8,204 bases of DNA from CAYMGQ01 sp964390055 (GTDB lineage Bacteria; Bacillota; Clostridia; Peptostreptococcales; Natronincolaceae). Positions 1-6,915 of the stretch are shown here, one piece after another. The notes beneath the pieces are model-generated. The model was not told the DNA's origin. It did not search any database and saw only the letters and a program-made list of their open reading frames with translations. The position numbers and the translations under genes were made by a program. Location of the stretch: the NCBI GenBank assembly GCA_964390055.1, contig CAYMGQ010000034.1, forward strand, positions 1-8,204, read 5' to 3'. Every line of letters begins with the position of its first letter. Position 1 is the first letter of the stretch.

Positions 1-1347
1 TGCATCTATATGCCCTTTGAATTTTCCATTGACAGCTTCAATACTTCCGTCTTCTAAGACTTTAAAATATCCGTTGGCTGTGATTAACCCTTCTAATCTT
101 ATGTTGTCGGCTTTTATAAATACCTCTGTTCCGTACTGGTCCCTGCCTAGTCTAAATAGTCCTATCCTGCCGTTGTCGTCTATTTTTAAAACAATTTGGT
201 CATTCATCTGCTCAATTAAGGTTGAAACTGTATCAACCCCTTTTGTAACGGAATATATTCGCCTTTCTAGCTCGTTAATCAAACTTTTTAGATGGGGCTT
301 TAATGTTCCAAACTCTACTTTTTGATATTTATTTGTCAAAACATTAAATTCATACGATATTACATATGCCAACATATCAATCCCCATGCGTTCATGCCTT
401 ACTTTTACTGTATCTCCGATTTCAGTTATTTCTTCAAGATGGGATTCTATCTCATAGTTTATCTGTGGGTACAGATTATTGTTGAGATATGTTTGGGCCT
501 GTGTTCGTAAGTCATCTATGATTAGATTTTTTCTATAATTACTAGATGATACTAAATTATCGTTAGCTGTGTCTAGGTCGATTATCGTCTGTGCTAAAGC
601 TGTTTCTGTAGCTTCTTTCTCATTAGTTAGGCCATCAATTTGCCCTTGCACCTCTAATAATTCACCTGCAAGTACATCTTTTTCTCTTAACTCAGCCTCG
701 CTGTCACCAAGACCATCTATTCTTTCTTGGATAACATCTAGTTCAATCTCTAGTGACTCAATCGCATTTTCATAGGCAGATATACTATTTTCTAAGTTCA
801 CCTTAGAACTACTTAGGTTATTTATTTGACTTTCTGCCTCTGCTATATTATCATCCAGTTGCTCAACGACAAATTCCAAATGAGGGGATAGGTCAAATTC
901 AATTGTTCTTTCATAGATTCTTTGATGAGGAGAAGGCACTTCTATATATTCCTCTGGGAGCGTCATTTCGTTATACCCAATAGGAATGATTTTAGTCACT
1001 ACTTCATCCCAGTTTTCAGCCACCTTGCACCCTGATAGGTTTTTCCCATAAGATATGACCACTTCCCTATCTTCTGGATACGGAGTGTTTTCCTGATATA
1101 TAAGCCACGCTTTTATGCTTATGGTAGTATCTATTTCTGGATTATGTATCCTGTATCCTTTTTTACCGTTCTGTGTGTCTACTACCAAAACATTATCCTG
1201 AACAAGATAATCTTTATAGTCTATAGTAGTTTTAAGCTCGAGGTATTCCTCTTCTGCATTTTTGTATATAACAGCTTCAATTGGTTGTATAATTTTATCC
1301 CCATTGGATGCGAAGTCTGTGTCTGTGCCCTTAAATGATCTAATCAT
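1..1347 (-). CDS. Tail hub/spike protein, prophage endopeptidase tail type, N-terminal part
   Basis: 449 residues are visible; the frame runs off the left edge without a stop. It follows Dit, as Tal-type hub proteins do, and these form the trimeric tip that closes the tube. Visible segments: a beta-rich start (1-80); VVISYGKNLSGCKV (about 97-110) and NWDEVVTKIIPIGYNEMTLP (113-132), matching the YGKN and VVTri.P.G motifs of the prophage endopeptidase tail family; a long coiled coil (164-265); DLRTQAQTYLNNNLYP (279-294) and IGDTVKVRHERMGIDMLAYV (310-329), another family hallmark; FNVLTNKYQKVEFGTL (334-349); then a helix and repeat-like strands (NIRLEGLITANGYFKV, 415-430; NGKFKGHI, 440-447) typical of spike shafts. 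No peptidase catalytic residues can be assigned. The start at 1347 is chosen from ribosome binding site spacing. The region before YGKN seems shortened. Confidence 0.8.
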   Translation of the reverse strand, partial: MIRSFKGTDTDFASNGDKIIQPIEAVIYKNAEEEYLELKTTIDYKDYLVQDNVLVVDTQNGKKGYRIHNPEIDTTISIKAWLIYQENTPYPEDREVVISYGKNLSGCKVAENWDEVVTKIIPIGYNEMTLPEEYIEVPSPHQRIYERTIEFDLSPHLEFVVEQLDDNIAEAESQINNLSSSKVNLENSISAYENAIESLEIELDVIQERIDGLGDSEAELREKDVLAGELLEVQGQIDGLTNEKEATETALAQTIIDLDTANDNLVSSSNYRKNLIIDDLRTQAQTYLNNNLYPQINYEIESHLEEITEIGDTVKVRHERMGIDMLAYVISYEFNVLTNKYQKVEFGTLKPHLKSLINELERRIYSVTKGVDTVSTLIEQMNDQIVLKIDDNGRIGLFRLGRDQYGTEVFIKADNIRLEGLITANGYFKVLEDGSIEAVNGKFKGHIDA

Positions 1348-2006
1348 GCCCATCTACTCCTTACTAATGTTTTTATTTTGGTAACATTTCCGACATAGGA
1401 TATCTCATTTATTCCAGGTTTTAATACAGGAAACCATCCTGTCATGCTCCTGTTTTTCAACACTCCATCTCTGTGGGCTTCTTGGATTTCTCCGTCTAGA
1501 GTTATGTAATCATTAATAATTAACGTGCAATATTTTATCCCATTAACCTTTATTTCAACCTCTCCGCTCCCGTATACCGTCATAAGGGGATAGCTATCCA
1601 CGTTCCCTTTATTAATAACTGCAAGCGATTCGACTTCTGCTTCGCCTATGGCATATTTAAAGGGCTGTACTAAGAATACAACCCTCGCCTTTCTGAATCT
1701 TAAGGCTTTTTCATAATTAATTTGCTCAAGTATTTGAGCATTGTAATATTTGTCTATCTCGCTACTTAGAATTAATTTTCCGCCACCCTGCAACCAGTCA
1801 TAAACATCGTCAATGTCAGACTCCCACAAACCAATGGATATGGGTTTTTCATAGGCCTCATAACCGAGGTCTTCTATATCTGTACGGTTACTGCCATCAA
1901 TATTAACCTCATTATATCTTTTCGGCGGCTTGGTTATAGGTGGCATGCTTTCAACTATTACTTTTTTATCAGTAGATTTTATATCGTTATAAATAAAATA
2001 TCCCAT
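1344..2006 (-). CDS. Distal tail protein (Dit)
   Basis: This 220-residue protein matches the siphovirus distal tail (Dit, Sipho_tail) family, which forms the hexameric hub joining the tail tube to the receptor-binding tip. Typical elements are the opening GYFIYNDIKSTD (2-13), GLWESDIDDVYDWLQGGGKL (59-78), DKYYNAQILEQINYEKALRF (85-104) and VVFLVQPFKY (109-118), together the N-terminal ring domain. A galectin-like C-terminal domain has the N.GNv.SyPlm.vyGSGevei..NG pattern (132-156), then IINDYITLDGEIQEAH (163-178), MTGWFPVLKPGINEISYVG (188-206) and the terminal strand VTKIKTLVRSRW. The length is that of a minimal Dit with no carbohydrate-binding insertion, so host recognition is probably carried by the next proteins. 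It starts 9 bases after the tape measure and overlaps the hub gene by four bases (ATGA). Confidence 0.88.
   Translation of the reverse strand: MGYFIYNDIKSTDKKVIVESMPPITKPPKRYNEVNIDGSNRTDIEDLGYEAYEKPISIGLWESDIDDVYDWLQGGGKLILSSEIDKYYNAQILEQINYEKALRFRKARVVFLVQPFKYAIGEAEVESLAVINKGNVDSYPLMTVYGSGEVEIKVNGIKYCTLIINDYITLDGEIQEAHRDGVLKNRSMTGWFPVLKPGINEISYVGNVTKIKTLVRSRWA
1357..1362 (-). promoter_or_regulatory. Ribosome binding site that decides the hub/spike start
   Basis: AAGGAG lies nine bases before the ATG at 1347 but only three bases before the in-frame ATG at 1353. The spacing favours 1347, which also gives the common ATGA overlap with the stop of the distal tail gene. Confidence 0.8.
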
Positions 2007-2011
2007 CTCTA

Positions 2012-2017
2012 CCTCCT
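2012..2017 (-). promoter_or_regulatory. Ribosome binding site of the distal tail gene, overlapping the tape measure stop
   Basis: AGGAGG lies five bases ahead of the ATG at 2006 and is fused to the TAG stop of the tape measure (2016-2018), again as TAGGAGG. Confidence 0.85.
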
Positions 2018-5000
2018 ACCTAATAAGTTTATTGACTGTGCTTTCGACAAAATTACCTACATACTTCCCATTCAACTCTACTTTAACACTCTTTAGTGCT
2101 GTCTTCATAACGCTTGCCATCATGTCATAGTCAATTCCTGCCTGCGTAGCCTTTGTTGTAGGCGTCTTTATCAACGCAGAAGGATTGTAATACTTTAGCA
2201 TCTCGTTTAGGTCATTGCTTCTTAGAATAGCGTCGCGCGCTCTTCCATGAGATAGGTGTTTATATGCATACTCCTGAATGGCTTTCTTCATCTGCGCTTC
2301 GCTGGACATTGTTTCTTCGTACTTTAAAGCTTGTGTTAATTTGTATTGAGCTAATTCATCCTCGTATATCTTTTTTGCGTTTTCTTGTGCTAATTGGCGT
2401 TGTTCTTTGAGATACTCCCTGTATTGTGATTGTTTGTCCCTTAATGCATCGCGTTCAATCGCTAACTCTTCCTTTAGAGCTTTTTTTCTTAGCTTGAACT
2501 TTTCATCAATAAGTTTTTTCTCTGCATCATGCTGCTTTTTTAGTCTCTCTTGCTCTTCCTTTTGTTCGCTCTCTATGGCTTTCTTTTGTTCATCATATTT
2601 TTTATTTATTGCATCCTTTTGTTCTTTTAAGATGTCTTTCTGTAATTTTCTTTCAGTTTTGAGTCTATCTCTTGCAACTTTTTCCTCAAATTTTGCAAGC
2701 TCTTTTTGAGCATCTAGTCTTTCCTCTGCTGTCTTAGCGCTTTCTACCCTAATCTTCAACTCAGCACGTTTTTCAGCTTCTTCCCTTAGTTGAATAGCCC
2801 TATCTTCTGCTTCTTGCTGGTTATCTATACGGTCAATATCCTCTTGGATTGCCGTTAGTTCTTTGTAGCGTTCCTCATCAGTCAGCTTTAGCTTTTCCAA
2901 GTATTCTTTGTTGATCAACTCTAGTTTCTTGTTATATGCTTTTTCGGTCGCTTTTAGTTCTTTCTCCTGGGCCTTCTCAACTGCCTCTGTTCGATTCTCT
3001 TGGGATTTTGTGAATGCACGCTCTTCATCTCTTAGTCTTTTTTCTAGTTCCTTGCTACTTGCATCATATATTCGATTTATTTGTTTTTGTCGGTCCTCTA
3101 AAGTACCAACTTCCATAACTGTTTGTTCCTCAAGTGCTTGCTTATATTTTTGACCAAATGTATCAAGGTCTACGCTGGCACCCTTTAATGTATCGGAATA
3201 TTTTTTTATATAATCTTCATTTCTTCGCCAAGCTTCCTCTGAGTCATAGAATACTTTATTCCAATCAAAAAGTTCTGAGCTTACTGCTCCTATGTCATTT
3301 TTCAGCCTGTTAATACTTTCATTAAGACTGTCGATTTTATGTTTTTTAGGGTCCCACGCTTCGGCTTCTCTCCCCTCTATGCCGCCAATAGCAACTAACT
3401 GCCTTCTAAGTTCTAAAAGTTGAGACACCTTCATATTCTTTTCATCTTGCAAGGCAATTATTTCAATCTCTGCCCTTGCTCTCTCTTCGGCTATCTTAGT
3501 ATAGTTTTTTTCAGCCGCTTGAACTAGATAGTACTCTTTTGTCTTATTAATAACCCCTTCAATTTCTTCTTTTTGCTTATTTAATAGCCATGTCTGCTCG
3601 TTAATTTGTAAATTAAGTTCAGGAAGTTCTTCGTTAAGCTGTTTTACTAGGGTCACCATCATTTGCTTTTCGTAATTAGTTTTATATTCCTTTTCTGCCA
3701 GAGTGTACAGCTTACTGGTTAATGTGTTAATTGCCCCATACTGGGCTTCTATACTCTTAGTTTCATTGTTCCAATCATCCGTGCGCTTGGAGATTTCTTC
3801 TCTTATAGCCTTACTGCTGTCTACTAATCTTTGAGTGTTTTCACTTAATTGTTCGGTTTCATCTGAGGCATCTTTTGCATTTTTAGCATAGGAAAACAAG
3901 GCCGTGCCAACACCGATGATAGCACTGGCCAAAGCTACATATACATTGGCCTTGCTTACTGCATTAAATGCGACCTGGGCTGATGTGGCGGCTTGAGTTG
4001 CTGTGGTAAGGGTTTTATATGCATTAACCAAGTACATAGCTCCCTCCGCAGATTTCTTTGTAATCAATGCTGCCGATATTCCTTTAAGTCCTGCTATAAT
4101 CACGTCAGCATTATCAATAATCCAAACCAAAACATCTACTATGTCGTCCGCTATAATGCCTGCCACTTCTGCTAGGTCCTCTCCCATGTCTTTAGTGGCT
4201 TCGTTAAACTTCATAGTCGCCCTAGTTATTGCTGGAAGGACTGCTTCGCCAAATCTTTTAAGAAATTCCTCTCGCTGAAGTTGAGTGATTCTCTCTTGAT
4301 TAGCCTGGCTGTCAAGGTTGCGTGCAAAGTCTCCCTGTGCGTCGGCTGTTGCTTTTAATAGATAATTATATCTTAGCATGGCCTGTTCGCCCTGCGTCAT
4401 TTCGTTATAAGTCTTTTCTATGCCCTGTGCTAGCGCATAAGCTTCAAGATTGGCCACGTTTAGATTAATACCAAACTCCCTAAGTGGCATAACCTGCCCA
4501 CTTATGCCACTCATTATCTTATTAAAGACTGTATCAAGGTCAGCATTATAGAAAGATGCCATGTCTGCAGCTAATTCAGTTAGATTTTTTGACATGGTAA
4601 CAACTTGTTCATCAGTCACTTCCATGGATTTTAGCATTGCACCCATAGAGCCGATAAATTGCTTACCTTTTAACTCGGACAGTCCAAATGCTTCCCCTAT
4701 AGCTTCCGCCCATTTGTCAATCTCCCTGGATCTGTCTCCAAAGGTAACATCAACTACGTTTTGCACTTCGATTAAATCTGAGGCTAGCTCCTTGCTATCC
4801 TTTATCAATACAGTTAGCAAGTTTCCAAGCTTCCGAAAACCCTCTTGCATAAGGTCCGATGCTAAATTAGCTTTTAGAACATCTCCGAATATTTTGGTTT
4901 CATCTGCTGCTTCCTTGATTTCCTTTCCAAACTCATCAATAGATTTAGCGGCTTTATTTGTGGAAGCCTCCGCCTCTTTCATATATTTTTCATTTTTTGT

Positions 5001-5336
5001 TAACTCTTGATTAATTCTTTGGAGGTCTGCATATGCGTTATTTAGTTGATTCTGCCAATTCTTGGCCTGCCTTGAATTTTCACCATAAGTTTTAGTTGTA
5101 CTTTCCAAAACCCCTCTTAATAGTTTAAGCTTTTTCTCATGCTCCTCCTGTTGTTTAAGGAGTGTTTCGTTCTTTTTTCTTAGGGCTTCTATTGAATTGG
5201 CATTGCCATCAAATTCTGCTGTAACTGCTTTCATCTCACTTTTTAAAGTTCTCATACTAGCGTTACAGTCGGCTATCGCCTGTCGGTATTCTTTTTCCCC
5301 TTCAAGTATTATCTTAGGACCTATAGTTGCGCTCAT
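2016..5336 (-). CDS. Tail tape measure protein
   Basis: At 1106 residues this is the largest gene and directly follows the chaperone, as expected for the protein that sets tail length and is later ejected with the DNA. The N-terminal 145 residues are alpha-helical and charged. A TP901-1-type tape measure core spans about 185-385, recognisable by DVTFGDRSREIDKWAEAIGE (196-215), FIGSMGAMLKS (227-237), LAADMASFYN (255-264) and MSGISGQVMPLREFGI (275-290). Two hydrophobic stretches follow (about 391-426 and 463-485), the usual candidates for membrane insertion during ejection. Residues 740-1000 are an extremely K/E/R/Q-rich coiled coil. The C-terminus (about 1067-1106) returns to a short conserved-looking unit, MMASVMKTALKSVKVELNGK, followed by a small amphipathic tail. 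No peptidase or lysozyme motif is visible. By the usual rule of about 1.5 angstrom per residue, the tail would be near 160 nm. Confidence 0.92.
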   Translation of the reverse strand: MSATIGPKIILEGEKEYRQAIADCNASMRTLKSEMKAVTAEFDGNANSIEALRKKNETLLKQQEEHEKKLKLLRGVLESTTKTYGENSRQAKNWQNQLNNAYADLQRINQELTKNEKYMKEAEASTNKAAKSIDEFGKEIKEAADETKIFGDVLKANLASDLMQEGFRKLGNLLTVLIKDSKELASDLIEVQNVVDVTFGDRSREIDKWAEAIGEAFGLSELKGKQFIGSMGAMLKSMEVTDEQVVTMSKNLTELAADMASFYNADLDTVFNKIMSGISGQVMPLREFGINLNVANLEAYALAQGIEKTYNEMTQGEQAMLRYNYLLKATADAQGDFARNLDSQANQERITQLQREEFLKRFGEAVLPAITRATMKFNEATKDMGEDLAEVAGIIADDIVDVLVWIIDNADVIIAGLKGISAALITKKSAEGAMYLVNAYKTLTTATQAATSAQVAFNAVSKANVYVALASAIIGVGTALFSYAKNAKDASDETEQLSENTQRLVDSSKAIREEISKRTDDWNNETKSIEAQYGAINTLTSKLYTLAEKEYKTNYEKQMMVTLVKQLNEELPELNLQINEQTWLLNKQKEEIEGVINKTKEYYLVQAAEKNYTKIAEERARAEIEIIALQDEKNMKVSQLLELRRQLVAIGGIEGREAEAWDPKKHKIDSLNESINRLKNDIGAVSSELFDWNKVFYDSEEAWRRNEDYIKKYSDTLKGASVDLDTFGQKYKQALEEQTVMEVGTLEDRQKQINRIYDASSKELEKRLRDEERAFTKSQENRTEAVEKAQEKELKATEKAYNKKLELINKEYLEKLKLTDEERYKELTAIQEDIDRIDNQQEAEDRAIQLREEAEKRAELKIRVESAKTAEERLDAQKELAKFEEKVARDRLKTERKLQKDILKEQKDAINKKYDEQKKAIESEQKEEQERLKKQHDAEKKLIDEKFKLRKKALKEELAIERDALRDKQSQYREYLKEQRQLAQENAKKIYEDELAQYKLTQALKYEETMSSEAQMKKAIQEYAYKHLSHGRARDAILRSNDLNEMLKYYNPSALIKTPTTKATQAGIDYDMMASVMKTALKSVKVELNGKYVGNFVESTVNKLIR

Positions 5337-5342
5337 ACTACC

Positions 5343-5348
5343 CCTCCT
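5343..5348 (-). promoter_or_regulatory. Ribosome binding site of the tape measure gene, overlapping the chaperone stop
   Basis: AGGAGG is six bases before the ATG at 5336. It is part of TAGGAGGGG, in which TAG (5347-5349) is the chaperone stop codon. A ribosome finishing the chaperone is thus placed directly on this site, which favours reinitiation and a linked ratio of the two interacting proteins. Confidence 0.85.
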
Positions 5349-5835
5349 ATATTACATCGTCAATGTTGACTACCTTGTTCTCTGCTATTATCCCAATATA
5401 TTTCAAATGCTCTCTGTAGAGAGTATCAATTTTCCCCAGCGTCATGTTCCATACTTCTTTTTCAGGATATCCCAGCACCACTGTGCCGATGTATATCCAT
5501 TTTTCTATGTCTACAAACTCTTCTTTAGTTGACTTTGTTTTTCTTAATTCCATTTCTTTGCTAAAAATCTGCTCTGAATATGCGCTCATCAACATAACAT
5601 ACAGATAATACAATTCACTATCATCTATTTCTATTTTTTCGCTTGGAAATAAAACACTTAGTAAAAATGTTATTGCTATTTTTCTAGTGTTTTCATATGT
5701 AATCATTTTCATTGTTTTTGTTATTGGCAATTCTGACCTTATCTGCAATTCGTCAATAACCTCTAGCGTAAACAATATATTATAGGTTTTATCTTTAATT
5801 TTAATAGGCGTTGCTCTTGGTCTTAAATATCTCAT
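5347..5835 (-). CDS. Tail assembly chaperone, apparent in-frame G-T fusion
   Basis: This 162-residue protein is the only one between the major tail protein and the tape measure, the place where siphoviruses encode chaperones G and GT. Those are usually made from two frames joined by a programmed ribosomal frameshift. Residues 1-90 look like the G part: a beta-rich start with PIKIKDKTYNILFTLEVIDEL (10-30), then helices with TRKIAITFLLSVLF (50-63) and YYLYVMLMSAYSEQI (76-90). After a charged linker (SKEMELRKTKSTKEEF, 92-107) comes VVLGYPEKEVWNMTLGKID (119-137), which resembles the T part of such proteins (lg.s..efW.mt..kl). It would coat the tape measure before tube assembly. The TAG stop overlaps the tape measure ribosome binding site. 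Similarity is low-level, so the role rests on position as well as pattern. Confidence 0.65.
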   Translation of the reverse strand: MRYLRPRATPIKIKDKTYNILFTLEVIDELQIRSELPITKTMKMITYENTRKIAITFLLSVLFPSEKIEIDDSELYYLYVMLMSAYSEQIFSKEMELRKTKSTKEEFVDIEKWIYIGTVVLGYPEKEVWNMTLGKIDTLYREHLKYIGIIAENKVVNIDDVI

Positions 5836-5839
5836 TTTG

Positions 5840-5846
5840 CCTCCTT
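5840..5846 (-). promoter_or_regulatory. Ribosome binding site of the tail chaperone, potentially pairable with the terminator arm
   Basis: AAGGAGG lies four bases before the ATG at 5835. Its GGAGG (5840-5844) is an exact complement of CCTCC (5857-5861) in the 3' arm of the hairpin just upstream, leaving a loop of about 12 bases. The site is therefore free when the terminator stem forms and could be masked when that stem is prevented from forming. The complementarity is seen directly; regulation is inference. Confidence 0.7.
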
Positions 5847-5850
5847 AGAT

Positions 5851-5873
5851 AAAAAGGGAGGGTTCCCCCTCCC
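5851..5873 (-). terminator. Factor-independent terminator between major tail protein and chaperone genes
   Basis: On the minus strand GGGAGGG (5867-5873) is followed by loop GGAA (5863-5866), its perfect complement CCCTCCC (5856-5862) and then TTTTT (5851-5855). The seven-pair stem has six G-C pairs, a GNRA-class tetraloop and a U-run directly after it. On the plus strand the stem is followed by ATAAAAT, so it would be a poor terminator in that direction. It lies wholly in the 44-base gap, starting seven bases after the TGA of the major tail protein. Because essential tail genes follow on the same strand and no other promoter is evident, it most likely acts as a partial terminator or attenuator, or stabilises the 3' end of the tail protein message. 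Confidence 0.82.
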
Positions 5874-5879
5874 ATAAAA

Positions 5880-6422
5880 TCAATCTTCTGCTATTCCTGC
5901 CTTGTCGTTGAGGTATGCCTTTGCTTCTGCGATTGTCGCAAAGCTATTCTCATACTTCCAGTTATGGTCATCGTCTAGCATAATAGTTCCTGACATGGTA
6001 GGAGTCGAAAAGGCTGTGCTTTCTCCCTTTGTTTGGTTGGTTTCGGAAGGCTCTGCAAACTGCACTTTAGGAAGCCAGATAGCCCTAAATTTCTGTGCTC
6101 CATCCTTTTTTGAAATACTAACGAATCCAATACTAACAAACGGATTGTTATCATTACCGCTTGCTATTATCTCACCTGTTTCGTCGTCTATAGTGTGTCC
6201 GAGTAATTCTTTTTGAATAGTGTCATTCAAATCATCGACTCCGAGAGTGATGTTTCCCTCTCTAAAAGATTTGTCAGATTCGGCAACACTGTCATCTGCA
6301 TATAACTTAACTTCGTTTGTCTGGATGTTTAGGTCTGCCTGTATTGCTTTGGCCAACCTTCCTTTAGAGGGAGTTTCTCCAGCACCTGTATACACTAGGT
6401 ATTGTAAGCCTATTTTTGCCAT
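5880..6422 (-). CDS. Major tail protein, phi13 family
   Basis: This 180-residue protein has the signature of the phi13-type major tail protein family, the tube subunit of many Firmicutes siphoviruses. It opens with IGLQYLVYTG and continues with an ADLNIQTNEVKLYADD strand-loop (29-44), GNITLGVDDL (56-65), LLGHTIDDETGEI (73-85), VSIGFVSISKKDGAQKFRAI (96-115), LPKVQFAEPSET (117-128) and a T-S-rich strand ending TMSGTIML (142-149). The C-terminal SFATIAEAKAYLND (160-173) is the usual helix after the tube domain. Length is normal, and I see no fused Ig-like domain, so the tail surface is probably plain. Translation starts at 6422, ten bases after AAAGGA (6433-6438). The stop TGA (5880-5882) is followed almost at once by a terminator hairpin, consistent with the need for far more of this protein than of those downstream. 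Confidence 0.88.
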   Translation of the reverse strand: MAKIGLQYLVYTGAGETPSKGRLAKAIQADLNIQTNEVKLYADDSVAESDKSFREGNITLGVDDLNDTIQKELLGHTIDDETGEIIASGNDNNPFVSIGFVSISKKDGAQKFRAIWLPKVQFAEPSETNQTKGESTAFSTPTMSGTIMLDDDHNWKYENSFATIAEAKAYLNDKAGIAED

Positions 6423-6429
6423 CTTTTCA

Positions 6430-6915
6430 TCATCCTTTCATGATAATTTCTATTTTTTCATCTAGTTTCTTTTGCATTTCTGCTTCTGCTAGTTTCTTGG
6501 ACTTATTTACTGCTTTACGGATAAACGGTGTCTTTTTCCTTACGCTTGACCCGCTCTCTACCGCCCTAGCAAGTAATTGGTTGGGAACTCCTTTAGGGTA
6601 TTTCTTTGTGGGTAGCTTCCCATATCCATCAAAGCCAATTTTTATGTTAGTGTTTCCGTCAAAATCAATGTCGGGTGGTGTAATTCCTAGGCTGTTTAAT
6701 AAATCCTTTTTCTGTTGTTTTGGAACGCCTACAAACACTTCACCTTTGTTTAAATATCTAAATTTATCCTCGGGGAGCCCTTCAAGATTTTTCCGTATTT
6801 GGTCTGCTATTGGTTGCGCCCCTGCTTTTACGACTTCCTTTGAGATTTCGGGGTCGGCTAGTTTGGATAATCGTAACTCCAATTCATCAAAGCCTCGGAT
6901 TTCCATTCTTGCCAT
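6430..6915 (-). CDS. HK97 gp10-like head-tail joining (tail completion) protein
   Basis: This 161-residue protein fits the HK97 gp10 family, small proteins at the head-tail interface or tail end. Supporting features are the opening IRGFDELELRLSKL (about residues 6-19; the i.G.del...l.kl pattern is typical), a following helix EVVKAGAQPIADQIR (27-41), DLLNSLGI (71-78) before strand IKIGFDGYG (91-99), and the conserved-looking C-terminal PFIRKAVN (130-137) followed by a helix rich in K, E and A. The start at 6915 overlaps the upstream stop as TAATG and has GGTGAT a few bases before it; an internal Met at residue 4 is a weaker alternative. The gene ends 7 bases before the major tail protein, and its stop lies next to that gene's ribosome binding site. 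Confidence 0.8.
   Translation of the reverse strand: MARMEIRGFDELELRLSKLADPEISKEVVKAGAQPIADQIRKNLEGLPEDKFRYLNKGEVFVGVPKQQKKDLLNSLGITPPDIDFDGNTNIKIGFDGYGKLPTKKYPKGVPNQLLARAVESGSSVRKKTPFIRKAVNKSKKLAEAEMQKKLDEKIEIIMKG

Noticed and set aside
17..325. Plus-strand reading frame near the left edge
   Set aside because: It is antisense to the intact hub/spike frame, which is open across all of 1-1347 and carries conserved motifs there.
1351..1353. Alternative ATG start for the hub/spike gene, two codons upstream
   Set aside because: AAGGAG would be only three bases away, too close for efficient initiation. The ATG at 1347 has nine-base spacing.
4561..5010. Plus-strand reading frame of 149 codons
   Set aside because: It lies wholly inside the tape measure gene on the other strand, has no ribosome binding site and gives a low-complexity S/L-rich product, as expected of an antisense shadow.
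5533..5545. A-rich stretch (AGAAAAACA on the minus strand) in the chaperone linker as a possible frameshift site
   Set aside because: It is not a canonical X XXY YYZ heptamer. Both shifted frames meet stops within about ten codons, so a shift would only give a truncated G-like product; there is no T frame to enter.
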